64,000 nucleotides of DNA, from positions 769,124-833,123 of the forward strand of contig VYZB01000343.1 in the NCBI GenBank assembly GCA_013397455.1, read 5' to 3'. Source of the stretch: Crotophaga sulcirostris. Its lineage: Eukaryota; Chordata; Aves; Cuculiformes; Crotophagidae. Under the pieces are notes generated by a model. It had not been told where the DNA came from, did not search any database, and saw only the letters and a list, made by a program, of their open reading frames with translations. This document shows positions 14,101 to 26,587 of the stretch, piece after piece; position 1 is the first letter of the stretch; every line of letters begins with the position of its first letter. Both the position numbers and the translations under genes were made by a program.

Positions 14101-17100
14101 TTTCTTCCAAGACCTCTTTAAAATTAATGCTACACTTAAAGCCTAGCTGACAGCTTGCCATCTATTAACGGGTCACCCAGTTCTAGTACCATCTTTAAAT
14201 CCTATCCATCTTTTCATCCCATCCGTCTTTTTTTCCAGCAAGAAAAAAATCATTTTTTGAAAATTATATTCCTGTGTACCTCATGCCTTTGAATAAATCT
14301 CTAACAATTGTGAGAGGAAAGCTCAGTGTGAAGGCTGCAGAACTCAACTATAGGCTTGCATGGAGGGCCACGTATTCATCACTGCTGGCCTGTTTTTCAC
14401 TACTGATTTAAGCAGAGGTGTACGTAAACTACACTCACTCCTGAGGAACTTGTCCATTTGTAATTGGAATCAGCAAGCAGTCTGGGAGGACTGGGAACGG
14501 GCAAGTCTTCTGAAAAGGTGATTTTGCTAAAGAAAGAAAATGAACATGGCAAACTGGCATCCAAGTAAAATATGAACCATGTAGCATTTTATTTCCTAAG
14601 TCACACATTTCATGCTGCATACCAGCTTTTAAAGGTCAAACATGAAAACTTAAGAAGTGTCTGTGAGTGTATACTAGTTGCAAAGCTCTTTTTTTGTCAG
14701 TTCTATGAAGCAATAACCCATGAAATATAGTTGACATCTCATGGGCACAGTTCTCCATGCCTGCAAACATTTAAAATTGCACTTGTGGTACATAAAAGAT
14801 TTATAATGATCTCACCCGCAAATATAAATTTTATTCCACATAGGAGAAAAAGACCTAGAAGCAGAAGCAGTGAACAGCTGAATATGAGCACAGTGTCATA
14901 AATTCATAACACTTACAGCTTTTTAACAACCAGTCATAAACGTGACCGATTTCAATTTAATTTATGAGATTTTGTGATAGAACCAGGATTACCTCCTCAA
15001 AACTGAGTTTTGAAACACAGTGGGTACAATTATTGCCTTACTAGTTTGTCAGTTGAGGCAAATGGGATTGGGGTGGACATCTGGAAGGTCCCTGAGGTGT
15101 GCTGCTGTGTGCAGGTTCAGATGACTGGATCTGAATGGGTTCCACCAATCTGTAGAAGAAACCTTAGTACTGCTCCAAGCAAAACAGCGCATCCCTTCAC
15201 AGCACAAGCTGACACCAAGGGACATGTTGACAGTGACTATGCATCTTGCCATCACCAAACCTAACATTCTTTTTATGGACACTGCTGGGCAAGAGGTGGT
15301 CAAGATATGCATCGTGGTAGTGCTCTCACTATTTCTCATGCAGGAAAATATCAGACTGACCTCATCTCCATCACCCCATCTCCACCCCCTTACATTCACA
15401 TGACTTAATTTTTGTAGTATTTTATATATATTTAGGTAGTTTTGTCTGGATTGGACTTTTGCGTGTCAGTTGTTTGAAAGGAAAAGATAGCTGGGAAGGG
15501 ACTGGAAGACAAGAAACAGCACCAACCAAGAGAACACAAGATGAAATAAGAAGTTAGATATGCTTGCTGGAGCATGCTTCCTCAGGCATCGTTGTAACAG
15601 CTCATGCCAATCAGCTGCCATAAGTTAAAAACCTTTGTTTTCCAAAAATGCAATATTATCATTCTCCCACAACTGTATAACCTAAGTGTCATATCTATGG
15701 TAAAAAAAAGTCTGAATTTCAGCTACATATATCTTATAAAGACTACAAAACAAGCCCTGATATCTGGCAAGTCAGCAGAACTGTTTATTTTCTTGGACAT
15801 AGAGATTGAATTTTACTTTGGATCTGGCAAGAGGAAAATTTTTTAAATACCCTGGAGAGTCAGAGTTTGCCTCAGAGCTCTCTCTTTCTGCACCTGTCAG
15901 AAGTGTGATTTGTTTATTTTTTTCTCTACTGTACATATTGGCAGCTTGGAAACCTAACAAACAAACAAGTTGTGTGTTTTTCCTGTAACCTCATCAGAAA
16001 AAAAACAGGAGGAAGAAAACACATTTTACTACCTAAAATTTCACTTCCATTTTTATCTTACATTGCACTTGTTCTTATACCTGGAAGATAACAAACAGTC
16101 CCTTGTGTTGCCTATGTGTATGTATTTGAAGGCAAAATATTATGTCACAGTGTGAAGCTGTAATATTGTGCCTATTAAAACATCAAAACTAGCTCAATAT
16201 AGAAAAAGACATGATGAGGTCAAGCTGCAGATGTATCCCCAAAGGTACTAACTAAGGAGGACATTTTACTTCCAATTATTTTTAAGTGTGTGTTGATAAC
16301 CAAAACCTAATTCTTCTGGTTTTGAGCGATAATGTGTTTGCTAATAGTTGATGTCTACGTCAGTTGAGGAGGCAAAAATCTTTTTATTTTATTTATATTT
16401 TTTAAAAACTTCAAAGCATTTACATTTTCTTAAGAAGAAGAGGACTGATCAATTCAGAAGAGAAAATTTGTAATGGCTGAGAGGTTCATGGTATTTGTTA
16501 CTGGTTGATATCCTAGCCAAACCAGTTGTGAACCATTAGAGAATAATAGGGTGGTCCATGTGAAATGTAGCAGTGATCTGAGTTTCTTGCATAAAATTGT
16601 AGATACAATTATAGACAGTCCCGGTCAATGAATAATGCTGAATTCACATAGTGCTCATAATAACTCTCAAAGTACATAAGAAAACAACAAAGGTAATTGT
16701 CACACATTCTGTAATAAAGAATAAGAAAGCAGCTACAGACACCAACAAAAAGTTTGTGGTGCCAGCACTGGGGTCTGAGAAGATGGTCTGTGCTTTGTAG
16801 AGATTTGGGGGGGAGATAAAGCCAGCTGGCAGGACATCCCTGAAAAGCTTGCAGAGTCCTTGACCTCAGAATAAAATGGTTAATATCAAAAGCCCTTCAC
16901 TATCTGAGAGGAGGCCCTCTCCATACCACATTGATATCTCTGTAGTACCCAAATAATCTGGATGTATCTTGGACTACTGTGTGGTGAATAGTTGCAGCAG
17001 CCAAAAGCTCCAGTCACTGCCTTAGATACCACTTGTTTGATTTGTTGCTGAAAGCCCAATTGTGTTTTCCAAAGTCAGCTGTTGCAATAAAATATATATG

Positions 17101-20100
17101 TATTTCTTAATATATCTGTCTCAGTTTATGTTCTCCAGACCATCGTGGTTACTGAGAGTATTGTTTCAGGTTCAGAGATCAAGAACATCTCTGTCTCTGA
17201 GAGGAGCAAGGGAATCAATATGCATTCATGAGTTTCACTAAGAAATAAATCTTTTAAAAGTACAGAATAGAATTATTTTGTTTTAAAAAGAAATAACATC
17301 ATCATCAAAATGTCTCACCTTTCCAAGAAAGTAAAGAGGATTCAAGATGCTGAAGAAATCCCACTGAAAATCTCATCTATCGTCTTTAGTGGGATCTTTC
17401 ACACAACAAAATTTGTGCTAGAATGATATTCCATTTATCTGGCCAAGGTATGCACACAGATTTGGAAGTTCTTCAAATTTTTTACAAGTATTTTATGACA
17501 CTTTTTTTCCTCCAGCTGAGATGAAAAGAAGAGGTTGAAGGAAGAAGAAATAGATTTATTTGTGTAGCCAGCACATGTCAGGGAGCCATGTCATGCTCTG
17601 AGTGAGGCTTCTGTTGCAATGGCAGTAGTGCAAGTCTTTCATTTTCAGTTTCATCATCAAACTGTTAGAAAAGTCACCTTTGTTGAAAGCCTGACTGTAA
17701 GACTTTTCTACATCTACTTTTAGTCTTGCACTCACAACACCTTGGATGTTAAATTTAACATGGCCTATTTTAAATAGAGTGACCTGCAGGAGGGAGGAAA
17801 GGACAGGTATTTATATCCTAATAGATGCAGGAACACAACTCGCATTTGCAGTGGTGCTTCAGCTACTAACTAAAAATGAATATGAATTACTCAGAGGCTG
17901 AGAAGAAGGAATAAAGATAACCTTTTCTTCTTAAATCAGTGATCTGGAGACATGACTGGAGAAAACTGAATAAGAGATTTCTGTGGTTTTAGTTTTTCAT
18001 GACAAAATATAATTAGTCCTATTTGTAGAATCTTTTTCAAGAAGTCTTTCAAATATGGCAACCCCAATCCCACAGTACTGACGTCGACTCGTTTCCACTT
18101 ATACTGGGGAGTGATATGTCCGTATTCATGTAGCCTGTACCAGGATAACTTCAAATACTACAGTGTCTAGAGCTTCTAACATTAAAGGAATCAAGGAGGC
18201 TTTATCACTTGCTGCTGTCATGTCCTGAGTCTCAGTTCACTCAGTGGGAAACAGTAGCCAAACGGCAAAACTGGACACCAGCTGTAGACAGCTGAAGAGC
18301 ATCTCTTCTGCCTGCAGTCAAGATTTATTCAAGAACTTTTGTATGTGCCAATGTAAAAATAACAGATCCCAGAAAGGCTCTGAAACTGTAAATATTAGGG
18401 TTATCAGAGCTAAACAGTTACCAACTGAGTCACACCAAAAGAGTAGTTATTCATGTGTGCAGTACAATTTCAGTAGCGGATCCTAAATCTGCCCTGCTGT
18501 AGTGACTAAAACTTTCTCTCTAGGTTTTCAGACTATTATACAATTGTCATCAACATTTTTCAACCCAGATTAAAAAAAAGTATTCAACTTCCTAATTCTG
18601 TCAGGCATTGTCCATTTATAGGAGAAGTTATAAGAGGAGAAAGAGATTTAAAAAAAAAAAATTAAAATTAAATCTTTAGGTAATTAATTCTCATTGTTAG
18701 CAGTAGTATTCCAGCACCTATATGCATTTTGCATGCATATTTATTGTGGGATCTTTTTATACCTGTGTTCCCCAAATGCTAGGCATGCCACATCTGTTGG
18801 TGATTAGTAACCCAGATTTTGAAATTAACTTTTGATCTTCTTGAGCTTTCTCCAGCCTTTCTCTATTGTATATTGAGACATCATTGTATACCAAACTATC
18901 TTTTTTCCATGAGACACGAGGCACCAGATAACTGAAAGTACTGAAGACTCCTGGGTGGCAGACCCTTGCTGATCTAAAGCATGACCAAAGGAGTGTGGAC
19001 CAGCACCTTAACCAACAACTGCGAATCAATAGAGACGCTGGACGTGGTGGCAATGAAATTCACGGGATGTTGGTTCTGGTCCTGTTACCTGGCTTACCTT
19101 GCCTTTGACAAAACTGAAAAAGGAAGATAAAATGTTGTGCCCTTTGCAAAGTACAAGGAAGTCTGTGAGCAAGAAAGTAAAAAGATCTAGAAATAATCAT
19201 TATTTCAGCAGAATAATTGTATAGCCACTAGAGCATGTTGAGTCACAGGCTCTTTCATGTACCACTTGAACAGCTATCAGATTCACAAAGTAGCTACTCC
19301 TGGAGAAATAGCTTTAGTCATCACGTTGTTCCTGGACACCATGGAGGTTTCTAAAACACAGCCGGTGTAGGTAGGTCACCCGCTTCCTCATAGTCTGACC
19401 AAAGAGCAGGGGCACATGTGACTCTGAAGTAAGACAGAGATGTACATACATAATGCTGCTCTTGACCATGCTACCATTTTTTTCTGCTTCTTCTGATCTT
19501 TTTTATTCTCTAGAAACTTCAGTTCTTCCATCCTTTGTCCTGAACCTGTCACAAAACTAAGAAGCCTCGGAACCGTCAGGAGAATGCTATTGGGGTGGGA
19601 ATAAAGCATCGCTCAAAAGTTAAGGGTTTCCATTTTTCATGTTGAACCACACAGTCACAAACAAAAAAGAAGGGGCATTAGACATACCTGAGAATTTGTT
19701 GTTTCACAGGTGCTTTTCTTCACCTCCACACACACAACAAGCATTCAACTACATTTTTCTTATCTACTTTTCAGCTTGTGAGGAAAAGTAAACCAGTCCT
19801 GTTGTTCTTCAAATGAATGGGTAGACCCACTAGCATAACTCAGACTTTGGCTAATGCAGATCAGGAGACTATAAAAGTCCATGCAATTTATTACTTGTTT
19901 ACTGAAACATACTCACACTGAAGAAGTGCTACTTCTCTTCTTTTACCAGCTCCACTCAATTTATTACACAATCCTCGGTGCCCATGCCATTAAAAACACC
20001 AACTTTCTGGACCATAGCCTCTACAGACATCTTCCACTCAGCTAATGAATTTCTCCCAGACAACGCTCATTTTATTGGCATGCATAAAGGTCCTAGCTTA

Positions 20101-22954
20101 TTTGCCTTGCAAAAGTTGGATCTTTATTGACTATTTATGCTTCATTTAGTTAATTAAGTAACCAGTAACAGCCTTGGCTTATTCTGATTTTGAGAACTTA
20201 GTTTGGGTCCATTTCCAGTGTTTTAACCTGTCAGTTTATCATGAATTTTTTTCTCGTACATAGCTTAAAACAATGACAAATAATCATTTATTATTATTTG
20301 TTTCTATTCTAGTCATGTCTGAAGATTCATAGAAGACTGGACATCTGGTATGTCTTCCAAAACCATGATAAGAGAAAGTCTGTGCTTCCCAGAAGCTCAG
20401 GATGCAAACAAAAAACAAACAAACAAATGAAATAGTGGAAGTAAATAGATATCAAATGCAGTTAAATTAATTTTAAATTCTGTAAAGAAAGTTCATAGTC
20501 CTGCCTGTATCAGAAAACCAATGGAAATGTTTTAGGCATTAAAGATCATTTGTCTGGTGGGTTTTTCTCTTTCCATATTTGGTTTATTCATACCTCTGAG
20601 TATTCACATACTGATGGTCAGACCAGCCTAGTAACAAAGCTCAGCCTTATTGAGCCCTCATGATGTTCATTCAGTTATAAAGTCAAAGATGATTGAACTA
20701 AACACTCATCTTGATGGTCACTCACTATTAGTATGCAAGGTCGTTACAGGATCAGACCTCCATGAAGTTTACTCCTCCCTTTCAGAAGCTGTGCTAGGTG
20801 GTTGTTAGGACTGTGATTTGTTCAGCACCCAGGGACCAGTGCCTGGGTCTGAAGGCAGAGTACCTGTTTGCAGCAGGAACTCTTGCTAGCAAACCTCTTG
20901 TGAGACAGAGCAGAGACCCATGCAGTATGAGGGCTGATCTGCCTCTTCATCAAATGTCTCCACAAGGCACCAATGGACTCGAAAGTATTTGTGATTGAAA
21001 AATGTGTCCTATGAGTGTAGAAGAAAATATTCTGACTGTATTTTTTACTCGTTTTTTAATTTTGTAACTTGCATACGTGAAATGCAGGTTGTTTTCTACC
21101 CCTACCAAGTACATATTAGGACATTTGCCTGTTTGGCAGATAATTGTTTTGTAGGTACTTCTTGAACAAGGTAATATATAAAATCCTTTATGCTTTGCAC
21201 AGGCTGATCATTTATGGGTATAGATTTTGTGCAAGACCCATGTATGTAGTAGAAGCAGAGGACATGGGGCACTTTCAAAGCTCTCCTCTAAAACACACAG
21301 TCCATGGTTGCAGTGCTGTCCCTACAGCATCATCCTTCCCACCCCTGATTAATTTTGTAATGTAGAAAGAGTTCACAGACCTCCAGTACATTGATCTTTT
21401 GTTTATTATCACCTCCTTATACAAACAAATGCATTCATTGACCACAGTCAAGGATCTCCATGCCTTAGTTTGTCCTTGACTTGCATCTTGAAAGAAGGAA
21501 CAAAACCCAGCAAAGACTTTTCCTGCCTATTTTACATGACTTTAATTTGTAATATTTACTGCACTGAACAGGAAGCCTCTCCCTGTCTCCTGAGGGTATT
21601 TCTAATGCATTGATATACATTCTAAAGAAAGATTTGTGTTCTGCATAGAACATGACTTCAAAAATAGTAGCAGCTCTGCAGTACGAAAGGTGCATTGCTC
21701 CGAGGGAATGTTCTGCCAGTCAGTCTGATGACTTCTGTGACCTTTTCCAACAAGATGAGGAAGATCATAAGACCTACGCATTGCCCCCTCAGTCCCCAGC
21801 CTCAGAGCTGTAGATGGCTTGGCAAAAGCTGTAGCTGTACATACTTCTCTTGTAGCAATTGCTGTCTAACACAAAAGATGACTTTGAAGACAGAGCCAGG
21901 CTAACCACACAGTGCCAAATCAGCACAGTGCTGAAGTTTTAGACAGATAGCTGTGTTCTGATAATTGCACACTATTAAAATACTTCCTGAATTTATCATT
22001 AGAAAAATTAAGTCCAATAATAGAGAATCCTGCATGCAGTAGTCCATAATTCTAAAAGGCAACATAAAAATCCCAGCAACAAATGGCTGTTCACTGGGAG
22101 TGAAAGCTGTTTAATGTCTAAGACTGAGGAAGAACAGCTAAGACATCTAGGTTGTTTTTGAAGCTTTGCAGCAGAATTCTCGTACCTTCTGGGAGTAGCC
22201 ACTTGAACTATAGGAAACTGTTCAGCAGCTGCAGCCTGCAGCATGCTTAGGAACCCTGGACCTTCAGTCACACAGAATGGGGATCCAGTTGGGATACACC
22301 AGGGCTCTCTTCTGGTCTTCAGATCCGAAGAGGAGGCTTCATCTGCCAGCAGAGCTTGGAGTGAAATCAAAGAAATCATCTAGGACTTGGGAAAAGCATG
22401 CTCTAACTTCTCCACTACGGACCTCGGTTAAGAATAAAAGGGTAAAGAGCAGCAAAACTGGTGAAGGCAATATAAGGAAAAAGACAGAAAGTAAGAAAGA
22501 TCGGGAAATATCCAGCCCCAGAAGGTCCAAAAGTATCTAAAGTCTTCAGGTTAAAAAGATTGTAACAGTGTGAAATATTATTGTCTCATATACACAAGGT
22601 GCTGCTGCGCCTTTGTGAGTTTTGCCAAAGGAAGACTGCATTAGCTGAAACAAGTCAGGAATCAACAATAAACAGCAGCTTGCATACATTGGGGAGCTGA
22701 AAACTATAATAAGCAATAAGAATACTCCCTGAGAAATCCACCTTCATTCATTTGCTTGCTTGAACTATGCACCCAAAATCTGTAGAGAGGTCTGGGTAAC
22801 GTCTTACATTCTGACATTTCCAAACTTTGACTGACAGAGAGCAAAAATGTCATTGAAAAAAAAGCATCAACAGTAGAGAGAGGAATACAGGCAATTAGAC
22901 CTTCACCCTGACACATTTCCCCAGGCAAGCAGACTTGGTGAAGTCAGAATTGTT
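11105..22954. other. No gene seen; long featureless stretch
   Basis: Nearly 12 kb without a repeat or gene I can identify. The longest open frames are 133 codons (minus, 13,760-14,161), 127 codons (plus, 12,303-12,686) and 123 codons (minus, 22,008-22,379). Their composition is non-coding-like and no motif stands out. A basic 87-codon frame (plus, 22,277-22,540, rich in Lys and Ser) lies over a purine-rich tract and opposes other frames. It is most likely chance. Confidence 0.55.
18720..18740. repeat. Inverted repeat with ATATGCAT arms
   Basis: ATATGCAT and ATGCATAT flank the five-base spacer TTTGC. ATGCAT resembles half of POU-type sites, so a regulatory role is possible but unsupported by context. 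Confidence 0.8.
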
Positions 22955-23090
22955 GCTTGAGCAGGGTCTAAGATCCCAGTGCAGAAAGCATTTAAACACA
23001 TGCTTTTGATTTGAACAAGGCTTGACCAGATACTTAAAGTTAAGTGCAATTTGATGAACTGAGGCTTGATGAATGGCTGCAGGATCAGAC
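22955..23090. repeat. Possible ancient amniote interspersed repeat
   Basis: The segment has AAGCATTTAAACACATGCTT, the small hairpin ACTTAA-AG-TTAAGT (23,032-23,045), and GGCTGCAGGATCAGACCT. I associate this combination with old, often palindromic interspersed repeats of turtles and birds that carry 'CACATGCTTAACTTTAAG' and end in 'GCAGGATCAGGCCC'. I cannot name the family. Boundaries are uncertain. Confidence 0.4.
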
Positions 23091-23274
23091 CTTTACACCA
23101 TTCATCTCGAAGCTGCTTTTAAAGAGTCTTCACGTCCATGCTTATAATGCTGCCTTCTAGAAACATCACTATTCAATATAAACCTTGCTTGTTTTCCTTT
23201 ACAGTGGCATTAAATCCTGAAATTAAATTAATTAGTTGCTAATTTTCACTCTGTAAAAATGTGTTGACACAAGG

Positions 23275-23344
23275 ATTATAATAAACAGTGGTTGGGTCAG
23301 ATAAACAGTGAAGCATTTACCTGACCCGGAGCCATTATTATAAT
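23275..23344. promoter_or_regulatory. Candidate regulatory element: nested inverted repeat with paired ATAAACAGTG
   Basis: Outer arms ATTATAATAA (23,275-23,284) and TTATTATAAT (23,335-23,344) and inner arms GGGTCAG (23,294-23,300) and CTGACCC (23,321-23,327) are perfectly complementary and nested. ATAAACAGTG occurs at 23,281-23,290 and again at 23,301-23,310, exactly 20 bases apart; ATAAACA is a forkhead-type core. GGATTA, a bicoid/OTX-type core, overlaps the left arm, and TAATTA-type homeodomain cores flank both sides (about 23,229 and 23,341). The structure suggests either a transcription-factor binding cluster or a folded transcript. No transcript or gene is visible next to it. Confidence 0.35.
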
Positions 23345-24139
23345 TAGCTCTTTCTGACACACTACAGTCTGTTCTTGTTCTTCAATCTACCGCTCACCAA
23401 ACAACCAAAAGGACATCCACACAACAGCACCAGTTTACAATCCAAGGCATACTGGGGAGAAGTGCTTTCTGTCCCGTAAACAGCATAGCAGAATGCAGTG
23501 TTAAGCCTTTTTAAGGCTTTAAGCACTACTGGACTGGCCTCTATTTCAAGTTATTCTTGTTTTGTAGGGGTTTTAAGGCATCATTTTACAGCAGAGTTAG
23601 ACATTTCAGTGTTCTGTCAGAGCACACAACAAACTTCAGCACCTCTGTACCAGCAACAAATACCCAGGGCTCATACAGAGTTGTGCCCACAGTGAAATCC
23701 TACAAACCAACTGTGTATCGTGCTTATTGCCTCTTGTCATGAATTTCCTCTTATTTGAATATCAGGCAACATTTTGGATAGAAATAAAAGGATTTAATTT
23801 AAAGAAGATTATCAGCTGTTCTGAGTTTTTGAGTCAAATGCCAGATCTTTCCAGTTTTCACTATAAAATAAAACCACATTATTTTTACAATATGAAGAAT
23901 TCTGTGTCAGGTTTTTTTCTTTTAAAAAAAAAATAACAAACAAAGGAACACATGATGTCATGGACAAACAAATATTGTGTTGGTTTGTTTCTAATAACGG
24001 ACACATTTTTTAAAGTTAGGATAACAGGAAAAAAACAAGATAAAAGGGAAAAAGATGAAGTTAGTGTTGAATGAATTAATAGCAGGCAGGTGGCTGGGTG
24101 GGTGTCATGGCAGATAAACACTGAGATGAAGCCAAGGTA

Positions 24140-24153
24140 ATTATAATTATAAT
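24140..24153. promoter_or_regulatory. Palindromic homeodomain-type motif
   Basis: ATTATAATTATAAT is a perfect 14-bp palindrome centred on ATTATAAT units, with TAATTATAATTATAATC context and GCTAGTAATGC to the right. TAAT-core pairs in inverted array are typical of paired-homeodomain binding, but AT-rich DNA produces them by chance. Confidence 0.25.
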
Positions 24154-24500
24154 CTGGCTAGTAATGCTTTCAGCTGAGGGTGTATAAAGCCTCCGTAAGT
24201 TAATACTGAGATGTTCAGATCAACCTCCTTGTCTGCACCAGCAGGACACAATCTCATATATTCAAACTCACGTTTTATGCATTTTTATTTTCTGAGCATT
24301 TCAATTAGTGTTTTTTAAGAGTGCTATTCTGTTGTAACTAGAGTTCAACCAACTTTCCACTCGCCTCGTGCAATCCTGGAAAACATGAGTACGTAACCAG
24401 CTGAGTCGCTCCTGACCTCCATGTTTTGCTGGACAGAATTCACCTCTTTCTATCATTCTCTTTCGCAGCCTTTCTCTCTCCACTGTGCTATTCACGGGGG

Positions 24501-24509
24501 TATAAAAAG
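24501..24509 (+). promoter_or_regulatory. TATA-box-like sequence
   Basis: TATAAAAAG stands in a GC-flanked setting (CACGGGGG before, CTCAGG after), which is the classical form of a core promoter TATA box. No open frame or spliced gene downstream supports use as a promoter; a single motif match is weak. Confidence 0.2.
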
Positions 24510-24904
24510 CTCAGGCAAACAGAAGTCAATGGCAGATGTGTCGGCAGCACTTCTTTCTGTAATTTTACTAAATGGATGTAGCCCATAAAAGCAGCCTTAA
24601 TTAATGGAAACATTTTAAAGGCACTTATAATAAGCAGGGAAAACAACAGTTGCCAAAAGCAAACTTTATTAACAAAGTATGTTTAATTTTTTTTCCTGAA
24701 GATGACAGAAGATTTTATGTGCACACTAATTAAAAGAGGTATTTCTTCATTCAACTACCCTAAAAATCTTAAAAGACTCAGATTTGGAACATATTTTGTT
24801 TTCTGGAGGATGAAAGTGAGAGAGGACAGTACTCTTGCTCCTGTGTTACAGGGGGGAAATGCTTTTACTGTGCCTCAAGGGTCTTCTATTATTTAGAAGT
24901 CTGA

Positions 24905-25140
24905 ACCTGAAAGGTGCTGAGTGCTCTCAGGTCTCATTGACTTCAATGTCACCCAGTCCTTCAGCCAGCTTCAACAGGATCTGAGGGAATGCCACATCCC
25001 ACAGCAGATGTTTCCCCCACAGAGCATCTCCTCTGGTGCACCCCATCTTCAGGCACCAGGGCCTCAGTTCAGAGCCAGCAGAGCTCTTAGGTGCATGCCT
25101 AAGCACAGCCTTAATCAAACACCACTTCAGCAGGATTTAG
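24905..25140. repeat. Possible ancient amniote interspersed repeat pieces
   Basis: AAGGTGCTGAGTGCTCTCAG, then TCTCATTGACTTCAATGTCA and a later CAGGATCTGAGG resemble an old sauropsid repeat with the theme 'GGTGCTGAGTGCCCTCAACTCCCATTGACTTCAATGGGAG'. A second piece near 25,090-25,135 (GGTGCATGCCTAAGCACAGC, then CCACTTCAGCAGGATTTAGC) resembles the family seen at 22,955. Between them, 25,018-25,090 is not obviously repetitive. Open frames on both strands here are short and unrecognised. Confidence 0.4.
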
Positions 25141-25649
25141 CTATATGTCTAAAAACTCATCTGTATTTAAATATTTTACCTTCCTGAAAAGAAAAAACAC
25201 TTTTTTATTTTCTGTGGAAGATGTGAAAATTTGTCCTTTTTTGAAAAATATTAAGTCATCTTTTGAAAATAAACAAATAAATATCATAGGTTAATATATC
25301 CTCAGCAAGTAAACAACCTGGAAAAATCCTCTTGTTTTCTAAAGCAATCACAATTCATTTTTGCCTACATACACTTTGCATTGTTTTGTTGTGGCAGGGA
25401 TGCACATGGAGGAACTGAATAACCCCCATGTTCTTGTTTCATCAAAGGAAATGGTTTCTTTACGAAAATGCCCCCTCACACACCATCTGACACTGGCTTT
25501 CCAATCAAATATAAAAAGTAAAAGCAAACTGTCCCCACCATCTGTGACAAAGTCTCTTTAATTCTTCAAACACTTCTCTGTAAAATGTGGCTATTAGAAA
25601 CAGCCATACATTTTGCTACATTTGTACATTAGAGTTGTTTTCTTTCATT

Positions 25650-26330
25650 CCTGATTGAGACAGAATCATTGTATTATTAACCCAGAGAAGTTCTCTGTCC
25701 TTTTTAATTCCAGAATAATGAAACTCATTGGAACTTGGCGGGATTCAGTCCTGCTGACTAATCATTGGCATTGGCTAATGGCAATTTTTAATCAAATCTT
25801 ATTATTAAATCAGAATATAAAAGATTTAGAAAATGCAAGGTTGCAGTTAGAGGTCATTAGTCATGAGCACAAGAAGTAATCAATACAATTATGGTTGCTC
25901 AAATTGTGTTGGATGGGCCAGGTGGTGCAGTATGATAATGCATTACCCTTTCACCTCTGGTGTCCTGCTCGTACCGCAGATAACAGCAAGTCTGCTGGTT
26001 TCCATCTAATCTCTGGTGACTGCTTGAACATGCAGAAACCATTAAAGGAATTTAACCAAATGTGGCTAAATTCAATTCTTAGTCACATTGGTGCAGATTT
26101 TCAGTGGAGTTATTTCAGATTTACACTCGCCCCCTTGCTATTTGTATAACCATTGCTTTTCTGAAAAATATGATATTGTATTGGGTGGGAGAGATGAACT
26201 GGAAATGCTCATTTTGCAAAGCCATCAACAGCTTAACCTATTGTTAATCATTGTAATGCAAGTATGAAGTAATTAAAATTAAGTAATTATGCATTTATAG
26301 TGATGCTAACAAGTGCAGAACTGGATTATT
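25650..26330. promoter_or_regulatory. Candidate conserved non-coding element
   Basis: This stretch is unusually rich in TAAT-type cores (CTGACTAATCATTGGCATTG, CAATTTTTAATC, ATTAGTCATGAGC, GTAATCAATACAATTATGG, TATTGTTAATCATTGTAATG). AGTAATTA is present twice, at 26,268-26,275 and 26,282-26,289. The second runs into ATTATGCAT, a POU/homeodomain-like arrangement. The composition is like that of enhancers near developmental genes. One part (26,088-26,130) may instead be an old repeat. Conservation cannot be judged from one sequence. Confidence 0.3.
26088..26130. repeat. Possible ancient repeat (TTTACAC family)
   Basis: TTGGTGCAGATTTTCAGTGG, then AGTTATTTCAGATTTACACT resembles a sauropsid repeat theme 'GGTGTAAATC...CCACTGAAGTCAATGGAGTTA...GATTTACAC'. 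Related motifs at 26,557, 27,281, 27,437, 32,355 and 46,217 suggest one dispersed old family. The identification is by pattern only. Confidence 0.35.
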
Positions 26331-26556
26331 GAACAGTTCCTTTTCATTATGAGTGTGTGTACTGAGAGTGCCTTGTCTTGTTTCCCTTAGGAATGTATTT
26401 AAGAAGGGATCCTCAGGAAGAAAAGAAGGGACTAGGAAAGGCTAAAAAAAAATGAGAGTGTGGGTAGCAGGTGGAGCTACAAACAATCGGTGAAAAAAGC
26501 TGCACTTCATCCTAATAAATGAATTTTCCATCTCAAACTCGATGGCACTAGAAAAG

Positions 26557-26587
26557 TTTACACCAGCTGTGAATCTGGCCCTACTGG
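26557..26587. repeat. Possible ancient repeat end (TTTACACCAG...GAATCTGGCC)
   Basis: TTTACACCAGCTGTGAATCT followed by GGCCCT closely fits the terminal phrase 'TTTACACCAGCTGAGGATCTGGCCC' that I recall from old amniote interspersed repeats. It is short, so only the end of an element would remain. Confidence 0.45.

Noticed and set aside
20308..20340. GATTCATAGAAG as a CR1 antisense tail
   Set aside because: Only one octamer-like unit is present and the expected GGTTTGGGTTGG-type sequence does not follow.
22277..22540. Basic Lys/Ser-rich 87-codon frame
   Set aside because: The composition follows from a purine-rich DNA tract. Overlapping frames exist on the other strand and nothing suggests a nuclear protein exon.
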